Source: Plasmodium brasilianum (lineage: Eukaryota; Apicomplexa; Aconoidasida; Haemosporida; Plasmodiidae). Taken from it: 64,000 nt of DNA. Below are positions 53,801 to 64,000 of the stretch, in pieces. Below the pieces are notes generated by a model. That model was not told the DNA's origin. It saw only the letters and a program-made list of their open reading frames with translations, and ran no database searches. The first letter of the stretch is position 1. The number at the start of each line of letters is the position of its first letter. The translations under genes and the position numbers were made by a program. The stretch is from contig NC_090124.1 of NCBI RefSeq assembly GCF_023973825.1, positions 1,419,501 through 1,483,500 of the forward strand, written 5' to 3'.

Positions 53801-54973
53801 CAATTGTTTATATGTTCAATTGTTTATATGTTCAATAGTTTATTTGTTCAATTGTTTATATGTTCAATTGTTTGTATGTTCAATTGTTTATATGTTCAAT
53901 TATTTATTTGTTCAATTATTTATTTGTTCAATTATTTATTTGTTCAATTATTTATTTGTTCAATTATTTATTTGTTCAATTATTTATTTGTTCAATTATT
54001 TATTTGTTCAATTATTTATTTATTTTTTTTTTGCCCTTTTTATAACGCGTTAGGCCTTGTTTGTTCTGGATGGACTGTCAAAGAAGTTGCAGCGAATAAT
54101 CTCACATAGGAAAAGGTAAAAAAAAAAAAAAAAAAAAAATGTGAAAGAATAAAATGGAATAATAATAAGACAAAGCAGTAAAATTTTTTTTATTTTTGTT
54201 TTTTTTCATTTCATGTGTAACATCCTTTCTTTAATTTTTTGTATTTTCAGTGAAGATGTTAGTTCCATCCCGTTTGATTTTAGTTACAGTGACATAACGG
54301 CCTTGATTGATATAAAGAACAAGCATACGATTAAATGCTACTTGAAGAATAACAATAAAATTGTAATGCTCGATTTTGCTAACCTGCTCGCTCCTTGTGG
54401 GGTTATATATGTTCCCCAGCGTTCGCTCTACATACATACATATATTTGCACACATACATACATATGCATACATGCACACGTCAACACATATGCATGCCAA
54501 TGTTCCCTTCTCTCTCGCTCACCTATTCCAGTTTAACTGCTACTACATCGAAGACAACTCAAACTTCTTGCTGTGTATCCCTTCGAATAGTCATGCAAAT
54601 CAAGCCCTTATAATTTTTAGCTACCCGTTAATGTTAATTGATTTGTACATAGACAAAAATGATAACAAGAAATTGATAGTTCATATATACAGTTACAACA
54701 ATGAAGATAGTAATAGCAGTAACAATAATAGTAACAATAACAGTAATTTTATGGATGATTCAAGTGCTGTTAATTTTAACAATTCAGAAAAAAATTTCAG
54801 TAATAGTACCTTTGATAGCAATAATATGAACACGGTCAGGTGCTACAGCTCAAATAATAATGAAAGCGCTTTAGACGAAAATGCAAAAATTCATAAAAAC
54901 GATTATATACTAAACAAATACAGCTCGACTTATAAGAAGAACAAGACGTAAAAACAAAAAAAAACAAAAAAAA

Positions 54974-55006
<33 letters not shown>

Positions 55007-55589
55007 ATAAAAAGACTATGGGACATTTGTGTTTGTGGTTTTGCTATTTTTCCAATTCGAAGGCGTTTTACCTTTTTTCCTTACATGTTTGTGGGTGTAC
55101 ATGTATTAAGTGTATATATACGTGTATGTATGAGTACGTATAAATATGTACATATATATCTGCATATATATATCTACATATTTAAATATTTACGTGTACC
55201 TGTGTAAATTTTTTTTTTTTTTTGCAGCATAACCAATGTGAAAAAGGAATGGTGTCATAAGGAGCTAAATTTTATGAAGAACGTTTTAAAATTAAATTTT
55301 TATGATACTACAAGATCTTTAATCGTATACGTATGTTTGTCTTTGTCCCTCTTAAATATTTTAGTTTACACATATATGCATATATATATATACATATAAG
55401 TACGCATATGTATGCGCATACATGTGCATATTTATACATTACGATAATTTTCTTTCCTTTATGAGCAAATTTGGCATTTTCAAATTTTTTTTTTTTTTTT
55501 CTTCTTTTTAGAAAGAGCTAAAGGTCAGCATACAACACATAAATGACATATATAAAAAAAAGCTAGAAGACTATCTTAACACGTTTTGA
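47881..55589 (+). CDS. FPL-domain protein, CLEC16A/Ema/GOP-1 family, fourteen exons (1,544 aa)
   Basis: Exons: 47881-47969, 48152-48277, 48564-48697, 49059-49207, 49417-49522, 49796-52800, 53036-53092, 53299-53389, 53572-53639, 54054-54115, 54251-54401, 54532-54947, 55228-55330 and 55512-55589. All introns are GT-AG and the phases agree throughout. The product is about 1,544 residues; animal CLEC16A has about 1,050. Splicing recreates the family's N-terminal FPL region in order: ITIWGDKYDD (exon 2), HFIYLLRQK (exon 3), SLYYIFSNN across the exon 3/4 junction, DDEIMPYYIS and FFFNE (exon 4), and the name-giving FPLYTESL (exon 5). Exon 6 continues the helical solenoid but carries about 450 residues of Asn/Glu/Ser padding, including a GNAS array. 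Animal relatives act in endosomal trafficking, autophagy and mitophagy. The exon 5 acceptor could also be three bases later. The family call is strong; the role in the parasite is unknown. Confidence 0.85.
48766..48936. repeat. 14-bp minisatellite in intron 3 of the FPL-domain gene
   Basis: The unit is GTGCAAGTACATAC, about twelve copies, with GTGCAAGAACATAC variants near the 3' end. It lies within 48698-49058. Because 14 is not a multiple of three, all frames on both strands stay open. Confidence 0.94.
51334..51450 (+). repeat. 12-bp coding minisatellite (GNAS repeats)
   Basis: About nine copies of GGTAATGCAAGC in frame in exon 6 of the FPL-domain gene, followed by diverged copies (GDNASDNAND). 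Confidence 0.93.
53776..54022. repeat. 16-bp minisatellite in intron 9 of the FPL-domain gene
   Basis: The unit is TTCAATTGTTTATATG, changing to TTCAATTATTTATTTG in the 3' half, about fifteen copies, entirely inside 53640-54053. Confidence 0.94.
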
Positions 55590-56356
55590 TTCGTGTTTTG
55601 TATTTATTTGTTTAAAAAAAAAAAAAAAGGAAAAAAAAAGTGCATATTTGTTCCTTATATGCTCAATTATCTCTTTTATTTCTTTTTCTAAATAATTTTA
55701 TTTTACACTCATTGTTCTTCTTGCTTTTTTATTTAAGAAAAGATAAATTCTTGCGTTTTGAAACTAGTGGAAAATTGGATGTTTATGTTTGTTTCTTTTT
55801 TTCTTCTTTTTTATTTTTCCCTATGTTTTTTTCGTTGTTTTCATAAATTTTTAAAATTAAAACGTGCCTTATTATAAAACTTTATTTTGTGTGTGCTCAG
55901 TTACCATGAAATTAACTTTGTCTTTTTATTTATTTATCAAAAAAATAAAGGAAGTAAATGAGGTAAAAGCTGTAGAGAAGTAAATGAATAACAGTTTAAA
56001 ATGTAATAAATTACAATCTATGATAAATAAATAGTAACGCGTACTGTACAAATATATGGACCATAGTGAACTATGGATGTGTATAGTACTTCCTCCTTTC
56101 ATCCTTTTAACTGTATTTAATTTTGTTATATTTTTTTCTTTTTTTATTTTTGCTACTATAACTTTTTGAAAGTACTTCCAATGGATAAATGTAAATGAAG
56201 GTATGCATTGTATGTTTTAAAAGTTCTATGGGGGAACACAAAATAAAGTAATACAACATAAAGAAGCGAAATAAAATAAGCACAATATAACGAAAGAAAA
56301 GTCGAACGATGGGATAAGTGCGTAAGAGGCAAAAAAAAAAAAATGGATGATCATAC
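55590..56356. other. Tail-to-tail intergenic region
   Basis: Lies between the FPL-domain gene (+) and the PIG-Q gene (-). It has T-rich and A-rich blocks and no repeat array. No gene is seen. Confidence 0.6.
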
Positions 56357-57158
56357 TTATTTACAGCTTACATAATTAATGAAAACGTTCATAAATAATT
56401 TTATTTTATCACTAAATAAAAAATGAACATTTTCTAAGAGCAAGTAGTTTGATTTTGGAAAATTCTTCAATTCTTCATCCTCCTGCAATGGGAAAAAAAA
56501 AAAAATTTCCAAAATAATAAAAGTATTGCTCAAGTCTATTGCTTTTATATATATATAATATATATATAATATATATATAATACTTATATAATATATATAT
56601 AATACTTATATAATATTTATATAATACTTATATAATATTTATATAATATATATATAATATTTATATAATATATATATTCTATTTATATATGTATATATAT
56701 ATATACATCCTCCACAGAAACATTTTTATGCATGTACATATGCACATGTAAATTTCTCCTGCACGGCAAGGTAAATAATTTTTTAAGTCAAAAAAAGGGA
56801 AATTAAAAGGAGGTTTGTGTAATTATCTTTTTACCACATAATGACCTTAAAAAAGGAAGTAAATAAAAAAATAAAAAAAAGAATTACATTTTTTTTTTTT
56901 TTTTTTTTATAAAAAAGTAATTGATTTTCTCATCTTACATTTGGTTAGCTTTATTCCTTTGCTAATATATTGGTTACTACTACACCTCAGGAAGAGAATG
57001 TAAAATGGGGAATATAACAGGATTTCCTTTAAAATAGACAACACGTATATAACCCCTAAAAAGCGAAAAAATAAAATTCCACACGATATACATTTTTTTT
57101 TACTTTTCATCTGTGTTGCTCTTGCATAAGCATGTCTCCCATTTGGTCTGGTTTTGTC

Positions 57159-57198
<40 letters not shown>

Positions 57199-58324
57199 GT
57201 ATATATTTTTTTTTCAAAATACTATTTATTATAAAGTAGATAATCCCAAAAACGCAAAAGAGTACAAAAATTGTCGGGTATAAAAATATTAGTATCGTGA
57301 ATAAGATGGTGCCTGCAAATATGTTCATTCGTTTGTGAGTTTTCTTTTATTTATTTGTTATTCACTCGTCACTCACCCACTAATTCACTAACTCACTAGT
57401 TCACTTACCCAGTATAACCTCCTCATTGGTGTAGTAATTCGTGTCTACCCTAAGCTTTAATATGTTCCATTTTTTTCCACTGAAAAAATAAAAGAAATAG
57501 ATGGGATATAGAAAAATTGATTAAATTTTTTTTTTTTTTTTTTATTATGTGTACATATGTTCCGTTCCATGGATATTACTTTATTTTTCGCATAGTTTTA
57601 TTTTTTTGATTCCTTTTTTTTCAAAATTTAAGCTTACTTGAATAACAAATAAAGAGAATATATATTACTGTGAAAAATTGAACATATTTTTTTTAAGAAA
57701 AAAAAAATAAGTGTAACCTTCAAAATGGTAAAGAAGCAAAATTGTATGCATGTGACGTATGATAGTATGGTTATACAGATGTGTGTACGGATGTGGGTAA
57801 AGGAAAAAATTATAAATGGCTAAATTAATTTTTTAAAATGTAAAAGGGTAAACTGCTTTTTTTTTTTATTCTGTTGCCCCATTTTTTCACCTACATGCAG
57901 AGTTATAAGCCTTATGAAGTCAATGAGAACAGCGAGAAAAAAAGACAAGCCTAATAAGGATGAAGCTTTAAACATATATACTACTGACGGCATTCTCAGT
58001 GGAAATACATTATTGAAATAGTCCCTAGGAAGAACAATAACTCGAAAAAGCATGTTGTGAAGTGGGCTATTTATACGCATATGTACATGTACATTTATAT
58101 GTATACCTATACGTACACTTATATTTATGCATTTATAAACGTAAATCGGTTTAGGGACAAACAGAGGGGCAGGTAAACTCTTCCTTCAACCATCTTGCTT
58201 AAGGCACTTACCATTTATCTAAAATCGACACAATGACGCTTCCAATGAATGAAGTAAAGTTGTTGTTCAACTTCACACCGAAGGGGTTCTGTAATAATGT
58301 ACCTAATATAGACCTACCAGAAAT

Positions 58325-58368
<44 letters not shown>

Positions 58369-60512
58369 CATACGTATATACACACATATATGCACATATA
58401 TATATATATATATATATAAACGAGTTCCCCGCGCTGCTATCTCGACCCAGCGCCCTCACAACATGGTTGCTTCATCACTACTTGAACATACATGTAAACA
58501 TAAATGATTTCCTTACGTTAGTGTACTCGTATCGTATAATATCTTTATCCTTTCGTGAATAAAATAAATGTTAATTTTGTTAAAGTTAATAAGACAAAAT
58601 AAGGTGACACCACAAAATACATCAACTAATAAGTTAAAGAGTCGAATCAATAATATCTGTTTATATTTATGATGTTGTTCCCTGTTTTTATTTTCAATTA
58701 AATTACAAAATATGTGATACCACTCGGAATGTAATAAAGACTTTTCTTTTATCATTATTAACGTATTAATTTTTTTCTTCTGAAAAACATATTCATTTAA
58801 AACGTTCGGTATGCAGAATGCGTAATACATTGATCTGCTGATAAGACAAATGATATAAATAAAAAATAAAGTCAATGAGAGGGGAGAAAATAGGTTTTGT
58901 TTTTTCCCTTTTTTCTCCTCTTTTACTTCCTCTTTTACTTCCTCTTTTACTTCCTCTTTTACTTCCTCTTTTACTTCCTCTTTTACTTCCTCTTTTACTT
59001 CCTCTTTTACTTCCTCTTTTACTTTCTCTTTTACTTCCTCTTTCACTTCCTCTTTTACTTCCTCTTTTACTTCCTCTTTTACTTCCTCTTTTACTTCCTC
59101 TTTTACTTCCTCTTTCACTTCTACTTTTTCGTCCTCCTTTTTTTTATAATTATTAGTATTACTATCGTTCCCCCATTTTTCTAACCCTTGTGCATAAACA
59201 TATTTTTTGTTAATTAAGGAAATTATATAGCCTATATTCAAGGACTGCAATGATTTATTTTCTTCAATATTGTGGATCACTGATTTATTTCCTTGTCCTC
59301 CGTTCTCTCCCTCCCTCTCTCCTGCTTCATCTTCTTTTTTTCCTTCTGCTCTTTCCCCTTTTAACCCACTTGCCAAATTGGTTGTATGTAAATCGAGCTC
59401 GCCGGAACATGAACATGCTTGTTTCTCCTCTTTTGAAATATTCGATATACTATCCTTTGGCACCTCTTCACAATATTCACCATTCGTTTCATCCTTTATA
59501 TTTTGAATACCCTTGTCATGTTCATCTGTGCTATATGTATCACTATTGTCTATGTCATAGTTGAAATGATCATTATTGAGATTGTCACCTCCGACTGTGT
59601 TACAGTTTACAGCTTCATTTTGATATGAACTTTCGTTAACATAGTTATATTTTTCTCTAATCTGTTTGCTGTTCTTTTCGCCATTCTTTTTGTTGTTCTT
59701 TTCTCCATTCTTTTTGCTGTTCTTTTCTCCATTCTTTTTGCTGTTCTTTTCTCCATTCTTTTTGTTGTTCTTTTCTCCATTCTTTTTGCTGTTCTTTTCT
59801 CCATTCTTTTTGTTGTTCTTTTCTCCATTCTTTTTGCTGTTCTTTTCTCCATTCTTTTTGTTGTTCTTTTCTCCATTCTTTTTGCTGTTCTTTTCTCCAT
59901 TCTTTTTGTTGTTCTTTTCTCCATTCTTTTTGCTGTTCTTTTCTCCATTCTTTTTGTTGTTCTTTTCTCCATTCTTTTTGCTGTTCTTTTCTCCATTCTT
60001 TTTGTTGTTCTTTTCTCCATTCTTTTTGCTGTTCTTTTCTCCATTCTTTTTGTTGTTCTTTTCTCCATTCTTTTTGCTGTTCTTTTCTCCATTCTTTTTG
60101 TTGTTCTCTTCTCTAATCTGTTCTCTATCATTTTCCCCACTTTTTTGCCCCCCATTTTTAAAGACTCCTTTTCTGTTGAATGCATAGGCGACTAAGCTAT
60201 CCACATGATCATCGGAAATATTGTAAGTATATTTTTTGGAATTATACAAAATAAATAAGGCACTTAGTTCCCATCCCTGATCTCTACTCCTTCTTATAAA
60301 TACAGGTTTGTCTTTATAGTAAATCAGAAAAATGTAGTCAGGTACATTGCAACTCCTACAACCGTTACAATGGTAGCATTCTGAACAGTCTCTTTTCTGT
60401 AATTCTTCTGAATTGTTCATAAAAATTAACTCACCAAAAATTCGAAAATTTTTCCATTCCTCCTCCACCAAGTGTTCTTTCTTTACTTCAAATTTTTCTA
60501 TCTGAAAATACG

Positions 60513-60544
<32 letters not shown>

Positions 60545-60899
60545 ATGCTATCCATGAACAAATGATACAGTTCTAATATACTTTTAAGTGGGAGTAACTT
60601 GAAGTATAAACAGAAAGATTAAAACAAAATGGAGGAAGTTCAACTTGGCAAAATGGAGCGTGGCAATATACGACTGAACAATGTGCAAATAATTCCCTCT
60701 TGTTAGTCATAAAGCTAGTTACATATTTTTTATGTCTTATCATTACGTGCTTAGGTGTTACATGTATAGTAACATATGTATCCTCCTGTGCAATTCCATA
60801 AAGGTAATGCTTGTCCTTTTTATTGATTATTTGAAAGTCATCTGGAAAAAATATTCTCAAACATGCACTTTGTACTAATCTATATTTTGTATCATTCAT
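56357..60899 (-). CDS. PIGQ: PIG-Q/GPI1 subunit of the GPI N-acetylglucosaminyltransferase, ten exons (1,009 aa)
   Basis: A subunit of the ER complex that adds GlcNAc to phosphatidylinositol, the first step of GPI-anchor synthesis. Minus-strand exons: 60899-60582, 60501-58517, 58313-58212, 58024-57895, 57717-57638, 57479-57409, 57312-57223, 57055-56939, 56845-56835 (11 nt) and 56482-56357. All introns are GT-AG and the phases agree. Gpi1-family signatures appear in order: RLFNLLVDVFCG, NPFGVKLNNNF, GLSFFLAVLIDF...ITLH, LFNGKKWNILKLRVD, GTILFTILIFLYPT, and a final SPFYILF...GIKL. The spacing between ITLH and LFNGKKWN equals that which I recall for human PIG-Q, supporting the exon 4/5 choice. 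Exon 2 carries two coding minisatellites: KNGEKNSK/KNGEKNNK (59672-60108) and VKEE (58912-59130). The family usually has Arg where this model has Asn in LFNGKK. The microexon model is tentative; the family call is strong. Confidence 0.85.
58912..59130 (-). repeat. 12-bp coding minisatellite (VKEE repeats)
   Basis: On the plus strand the unit is TCTTTTACTTCC, about eighteen copies. On the coding strand it reads as EVKE/EVKE in frame in exon 2 of the PIG-Q gene, just before the first transmembrane segment. Confidence 0.93.
59672..60108 (-). repeat. 24-bp coding minisatellite (KNGEKNSK / KNGEKNNK)
   Basis: Eight-codon units alternate almost perfectly between Ser and Asn at one position, giving a 48-bp higher-order period, about eighteen units in all. 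It lies in exon 2 of the PIG-Q gene. The alternation implies expansion by paired units. Confidence 0.94.
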
Positions 60900-61206
60900 T
60901 TTGAAATTTTTTTTTTTTTTTCTTCTTTTTTGTAGCTTTAATAAAAGCATAACTCTTTGATAAACCATACACAAGAATTAAGTCAACGTCTTAGGCTAGA
61001 ACACCCACTGGGCTTCAAAAAATTTGTGCGCATGATTTTGCATTTTTTGTGCACTTAAGGTTATGCTTCTTACACATTTTAATTGTTCTTATTCGAGATA
61101 TTTTCCACCCAAAAAAAAAAAAAAAATATAATAAAATATAATAAAATAAAATTACGTGAGCGTATTCGCCTATATGCGTATGTACGTATGTGTGCATATA
61201 AATATA

Positions 61207-61283
<77 letters not shown>

Positions 61284-62353
61284 GTGCACTCTATATATTT
61301 TCTTTCTAAGCGAAATTTCTATACACATGTATATTTTTTATGCTACTACAGTGGATGAGGAAATAAAAAAAAAAATAAAAATACTTCCCCCATTAACGAG
61401 GTGCAAATTCGACGTATTAAAAAAAATCTAAAAAAAAAAGGGGAATTGGAGAGGATTAAAAGCAGAAGAGATGGCTAAACTAAAAAACTTACTCTTCTTA
61501 ACGAATGAGCATCAACTCCTACACATCCGCTACATTAATTTAATGCAAAACTCACAGCATGTTTCAAACCCCATTTTGTTTAAGTATATCTCCACTTGCA
61601 TAAAGCACTCGCTTCATCAAAATATATGCATTAAATACGTTCAGAAAAAATAAAAAATTTATAACTAAAATGTACATAAATATGGTAATCGCGGAAGGAT
61701 AATGCATTAGATTTTTCGACAAGTGTAGATATATACATATATATATGTTTATGTACGTGTATGTATATTTATGTGTATTTTTTTTTTTTTTTCAAAGGGG
61801 TGAATAGGGGTTAAGCAGGTACCTCATTCTGTCGAGTCATTAATTATTTACCTGACCAGTCCATCTGTTCGTTTGATTAGTACATTCTTTGCCGTGTATG
61901 TATATATGTATTTGTATATATATATATATATATATATACATATAGAACCTTTTGCTTATTTATTTTATCGTTTCTATTACACCGGAGCGTACTGATATAC
62001 GAACATTGAAGGGGAATTCTCCCACTTCCACCCAAACATTAATATAAAACATATGCTAAAAGAAAAACAAAATAAAGGAAAAATCGAAAAATCGAAAATT
62101 TGAATAATTGCAAATTTGCATGTGAAGATGAAAGGGCACAAACGAACATGCATCAATGAAAATATAATCTGAAAGAGTTATGGAGTGAGTGCATAAAAAA
62201 TATAGCGGAAGGCAAAATTGCAGCGATTTGATGGATTGGAAGTGTATCTGCGTTATGTTCTTATCTGTTTTATGTTTGTATCAGTATCTGTGTTTGTGTT
62301 CGCATTTGTGTGTAGGAGCCCATATACATACATAAACTTAATTATTTATATTT
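60900..62353. other. Head-to-head intergenic region with possible small coding fragments
   Basis: Lies between the start codons of PIG-Q (-) and the last gene (+). It holds a poly-T run (60908-60920), a long (TA)n tract (about 61216-61280), and more TA near 61917-61938. Two short coding-like stretches lie at about 61351-61490 and 61471-61653 on the plus strand (see findings), but neither makes a convincing gene alone. Confidence 0.5.
61216..61280. repeat. (TA)n microsatellite
   Basis: About 65 bp of nearly pure TA dinucleotides, the longest such tract in the window, in a head-to-head intergenic region. Confidence 0.95.
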
Positions 62354-64000
62354 ATGCGTAGAATGCATATACTAGCAAACGCAGTGAGACCACACTATGG
62401 CAAGGGTTGGTTCTACAAACTTACGATTAGTTACTCCTCGTATATTATTTATGGCTCTAAGTATAATTTAAAAGATAGTTCGATAAAAGGAATGTATGAT
62501 GGTACTAAAAGTAATAATGATGAGTTTCATTGGGTAAGTGAGAAGGGAAGTGAAGTACAAAGTAGTGGAACTAAATGGAAAGATAACCTTGGAGCGGTTA
62601 TTTCAAACAACAGTGAGAATAATGAAGATAATTATGTAAACCTATTTACTGATAAGATAATAATAGAAAAAAATTTAAAGACCAACAAAGTGTTCTCTAT
62701 ATATACGAATAGTTATATACCTAAAGAGAGTGAACATATATTAATTTTAAGTCTTAAAAAATTGAAGGAATATGAAAAGATAAAAGATAAAGTAAAATTA
62801 AGTGTTTATATATATGAATTGCAAAATTTGAGTAAATCTAAAATAAGCTTTAACGTTTTAAAAAAAATAGAAATAATTAATAATCTTTTTGAACACATTA
62901 ATGCAAACATAGAACATGCATCCCCTTCTTTGTTACTGTCAACGTCCATAAGTTACAAGCGAATACATTTAAACAAATATACATACTTTAAGAATATACT
63001 GCGTGCTATATGTAATAATATAAAAGTGCATAAAAGCAATAAGCTAAGTAAGCTTTTAATAAATGAAGACAGAGGTAATAAAGATGATTATCAGTACACC
63101 ATTGAATTACTTAAAAAGGAAAAAAAAAAAAATAAAAATAAAATAAATATGGTAAATGTATATACAAACCATCTCAATAATAGCGCCTTATGTTATATAT
63201 TGTACTCCTACTCCACCTTATTTACTACATCTAATGCATATGTACTGTATATATGTAAATATATCCTATTGAATGTGGGTAATCTCAACTGCTTAGACAT
63301 GTTGTCCCTGCTGTATTACATACGTAGGTCCAATGTGAAAGTTAGGGGAGCAAATATGTTTTTATGCAGAAGTGAAGGATTGAGCGGAAGTTTTGGTAGT
63401 AGATTGAGACGTAGTTCGAGTGATAGTTCTAGCGGCATGGTCGAAGGGCACGAACAAAATCACTTCGATAAAGCGGTGGATGAGTTGTCAAGTAATAAGT
63501 TAAAATCGCAGTGTAAGAGCATAAATAGTTTTACAATGAGCGACGAAATGAATAGAAAAGCTGTAAAGAGTAGAGTAATTGAAACAAATCACAAGGGCAA
63601 GTACGATGAATACAAAAATACGTACATGAAAATTCTGAGAACCATTATTCACCTTATAAATAAAAGGAAAATCTTTTTAGAAAATTCAAATATATCAGTA
63701 CTAATTTTATATTATTATTTTAAAATGAATTTCATACCAATCCAGATATTTTATAAATTCCATTATAAAATAAAAAAAAATATAAAAAAAATTGATATCA
63801 AATACTTGTCTTTATATCTGTACATTTTGAGTAGCATTAAATTTGACCTTGGCTACTACAAATTTATTTATAAGTATTTAACGTCAATTTTTCAAAACAG
63901 AGAAAAAGAGTTTAACATGTTGTCTTTGTGTCTATCCTTTTACTCGCTTTCCAAAAACGGATATTATGACGAGACCTTTGTGAGATGCTGTGTAGGGCTA
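62354..64000 (+). CDS. Candidate mitochondrial RAP/HPR-type helical-repeat protein, 5' part (cut by window end)
   Basis: Open from the ATG at 62354 to the last base (549 codons without a stop), so the gene runs out of the window. The N-terminus (MRRMHILANAVRPHYGKGWF) is basic with no acidic residue in the first 20, like a mitochondrial presequence. After an Asn/Ser/Lys-rich region, helical hairpin-like blocks appear: around residues 130-230 (ILILSLKKLKEYEKI, SLLLSTSISYKRI), 275-335, and from 430 on (YLSLYLYILSSIKFDLGYY, MLSLCLSFYSLSKNGYYDE). The last two look like consecutive repeats of about 38 residues, as in apicomplexan RAP proteins with heptatricopeptide-type repeats, which bind organellar RNA. 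A RAP domain, if present, would lie beyond the window. The call is pattern-based inference. Confidence 0.7.
   Translation, partial: MRRMHILANAVRPHYGKGWFYKLTISYSSYIIYGSKYNLKDSSIKGMYDGTKSNNDEFHWVSEKGSEVQSSGTKWKDNLGAVISNNSENNEDNYVNLFTDKIIIEKNLKTNKVFSIYTNSYIPKESEHILILSLKKLKEYEKIKDKVKLSVYIYELQNLSKSKISFNVLKKIEIINNLFEHINANIEHASPSLLLSTSISYKRIHLNKYTYFKNILRAICNNIKVHKSNKLSKLLINEDRGNKDDYQYTIELLKKEKKKNKNKINMVNVYTNHLNNSALCYILYSYSTLFTTSNAYVLYICKYILLNVGNLNCLDMLSLLYYIRRSNVKVRGANMFLCRSEGLSGSFGSRLRRSSSDSSSGMVEGHEQNHFDKAVDELSSNKLKSQCKSINSFTMSDEMNRKAVKSRVIETNHKGKYDEYKNTYMKILRTIIHLINKRKIFLENSNISVLILYYYFKMNFIPIQIFYKFHYKIKKNIKKIDIKYLSLYLYILSSIKFDLGYYKFIYKYLTSIFQNREKEFNMLSLCLSFYSLSKNGYYDETFVRCCVGL

Noticed and set aside
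59607..60187. Arg/Lys/Thr-rich minus frame and Phe/Leu-rich plus frame
   Set aside because: Alternate-frame and antisense readings of the KNGEKNSK array in PIG-Q.

Overview
The window is nuclear DNA from a malaria parasite (genus Plasmodium). The grounds are very AT-rich DNA, long poly-A and poly-T runs, (TA)n tracts between genes, Asn/Lys/Ser-rich low-complexity inserts inside otherwise conserved enzymes, short GT-AG introns, and a CDC48 gene beside an ACS12-type acyl-CoA synthetase and an F-box gene. From memory, this gene set lies on P. falciparum chromosome 6; that synteny needs checking. By eye the coding GC is higher than in P. falciparum, which suggests another species such as P. malariae or P. 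ovale, but I cannot decide this from the sequence. There are no subtelomeric gene families, rRNAs, recognisable tRNAs or mobile elements, so this is a core chromosomal region.

Layout. 14-6430 (+): a 2,138-residue protein of unknown function. 7792-10389 (+): three-exon F-box protein. 10814-13171 (-): candidate organellar helical-repeat protein. 14400-18624 (+): ACS12-type gene whose two halves read as an oxalyl-CoA synthetase fused to an oxalyl-CoA decarboxylase-type ThDP enzyme. 21161-24109 (+): two-exon CDC48/p97. 27102-39294 (+): a giant unknown protein read in two frames that meet at a poly-A run. 39848-43544 (-): two-exon beta-rich unknown. 44691-46080 (-): three-exon YqgF/RuvX-like protein with an apicoplast-type leader. 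46149-47033 (-): tentative 67-residue three-exon gene. 47881-55589 (+): fourteen-exon FPL-domain (CLEC16A/Ema) protein. 56357-60899 (-): ten-exon PIG-Q/GPI1 with an 11-nt microexon. 62354 to the window end (+): 5' part of a candidate mitochondrial RAP/HPR-type protein.

The genes are not an operon; each has its own spacing and function. Shared themes are protein turnover (F-box, CDC48), membrane traffic and the ER (CLEC16A-like, PIG-Q) and organelle nucleic-acid biology (YqgF-like, two helical-repeat candidates). The most interesting item is the fused synthetase/decarboxylase, which would put a complete oxalate-to-formyl-CoA route in one polypeptide. Two large coding regions change frame inside runs of 24-26 A. 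These could be sequencing errors or real slippage sites; the DNA alone cannot tell which.

Minisatellites are abundant. Those inside reading frames have unit lengths divisible by three (12, 15, 18, 24 bp). Many in introns and spacers do not (14, 16, 20, 23 bp), and they generate many false open frames on both strands.
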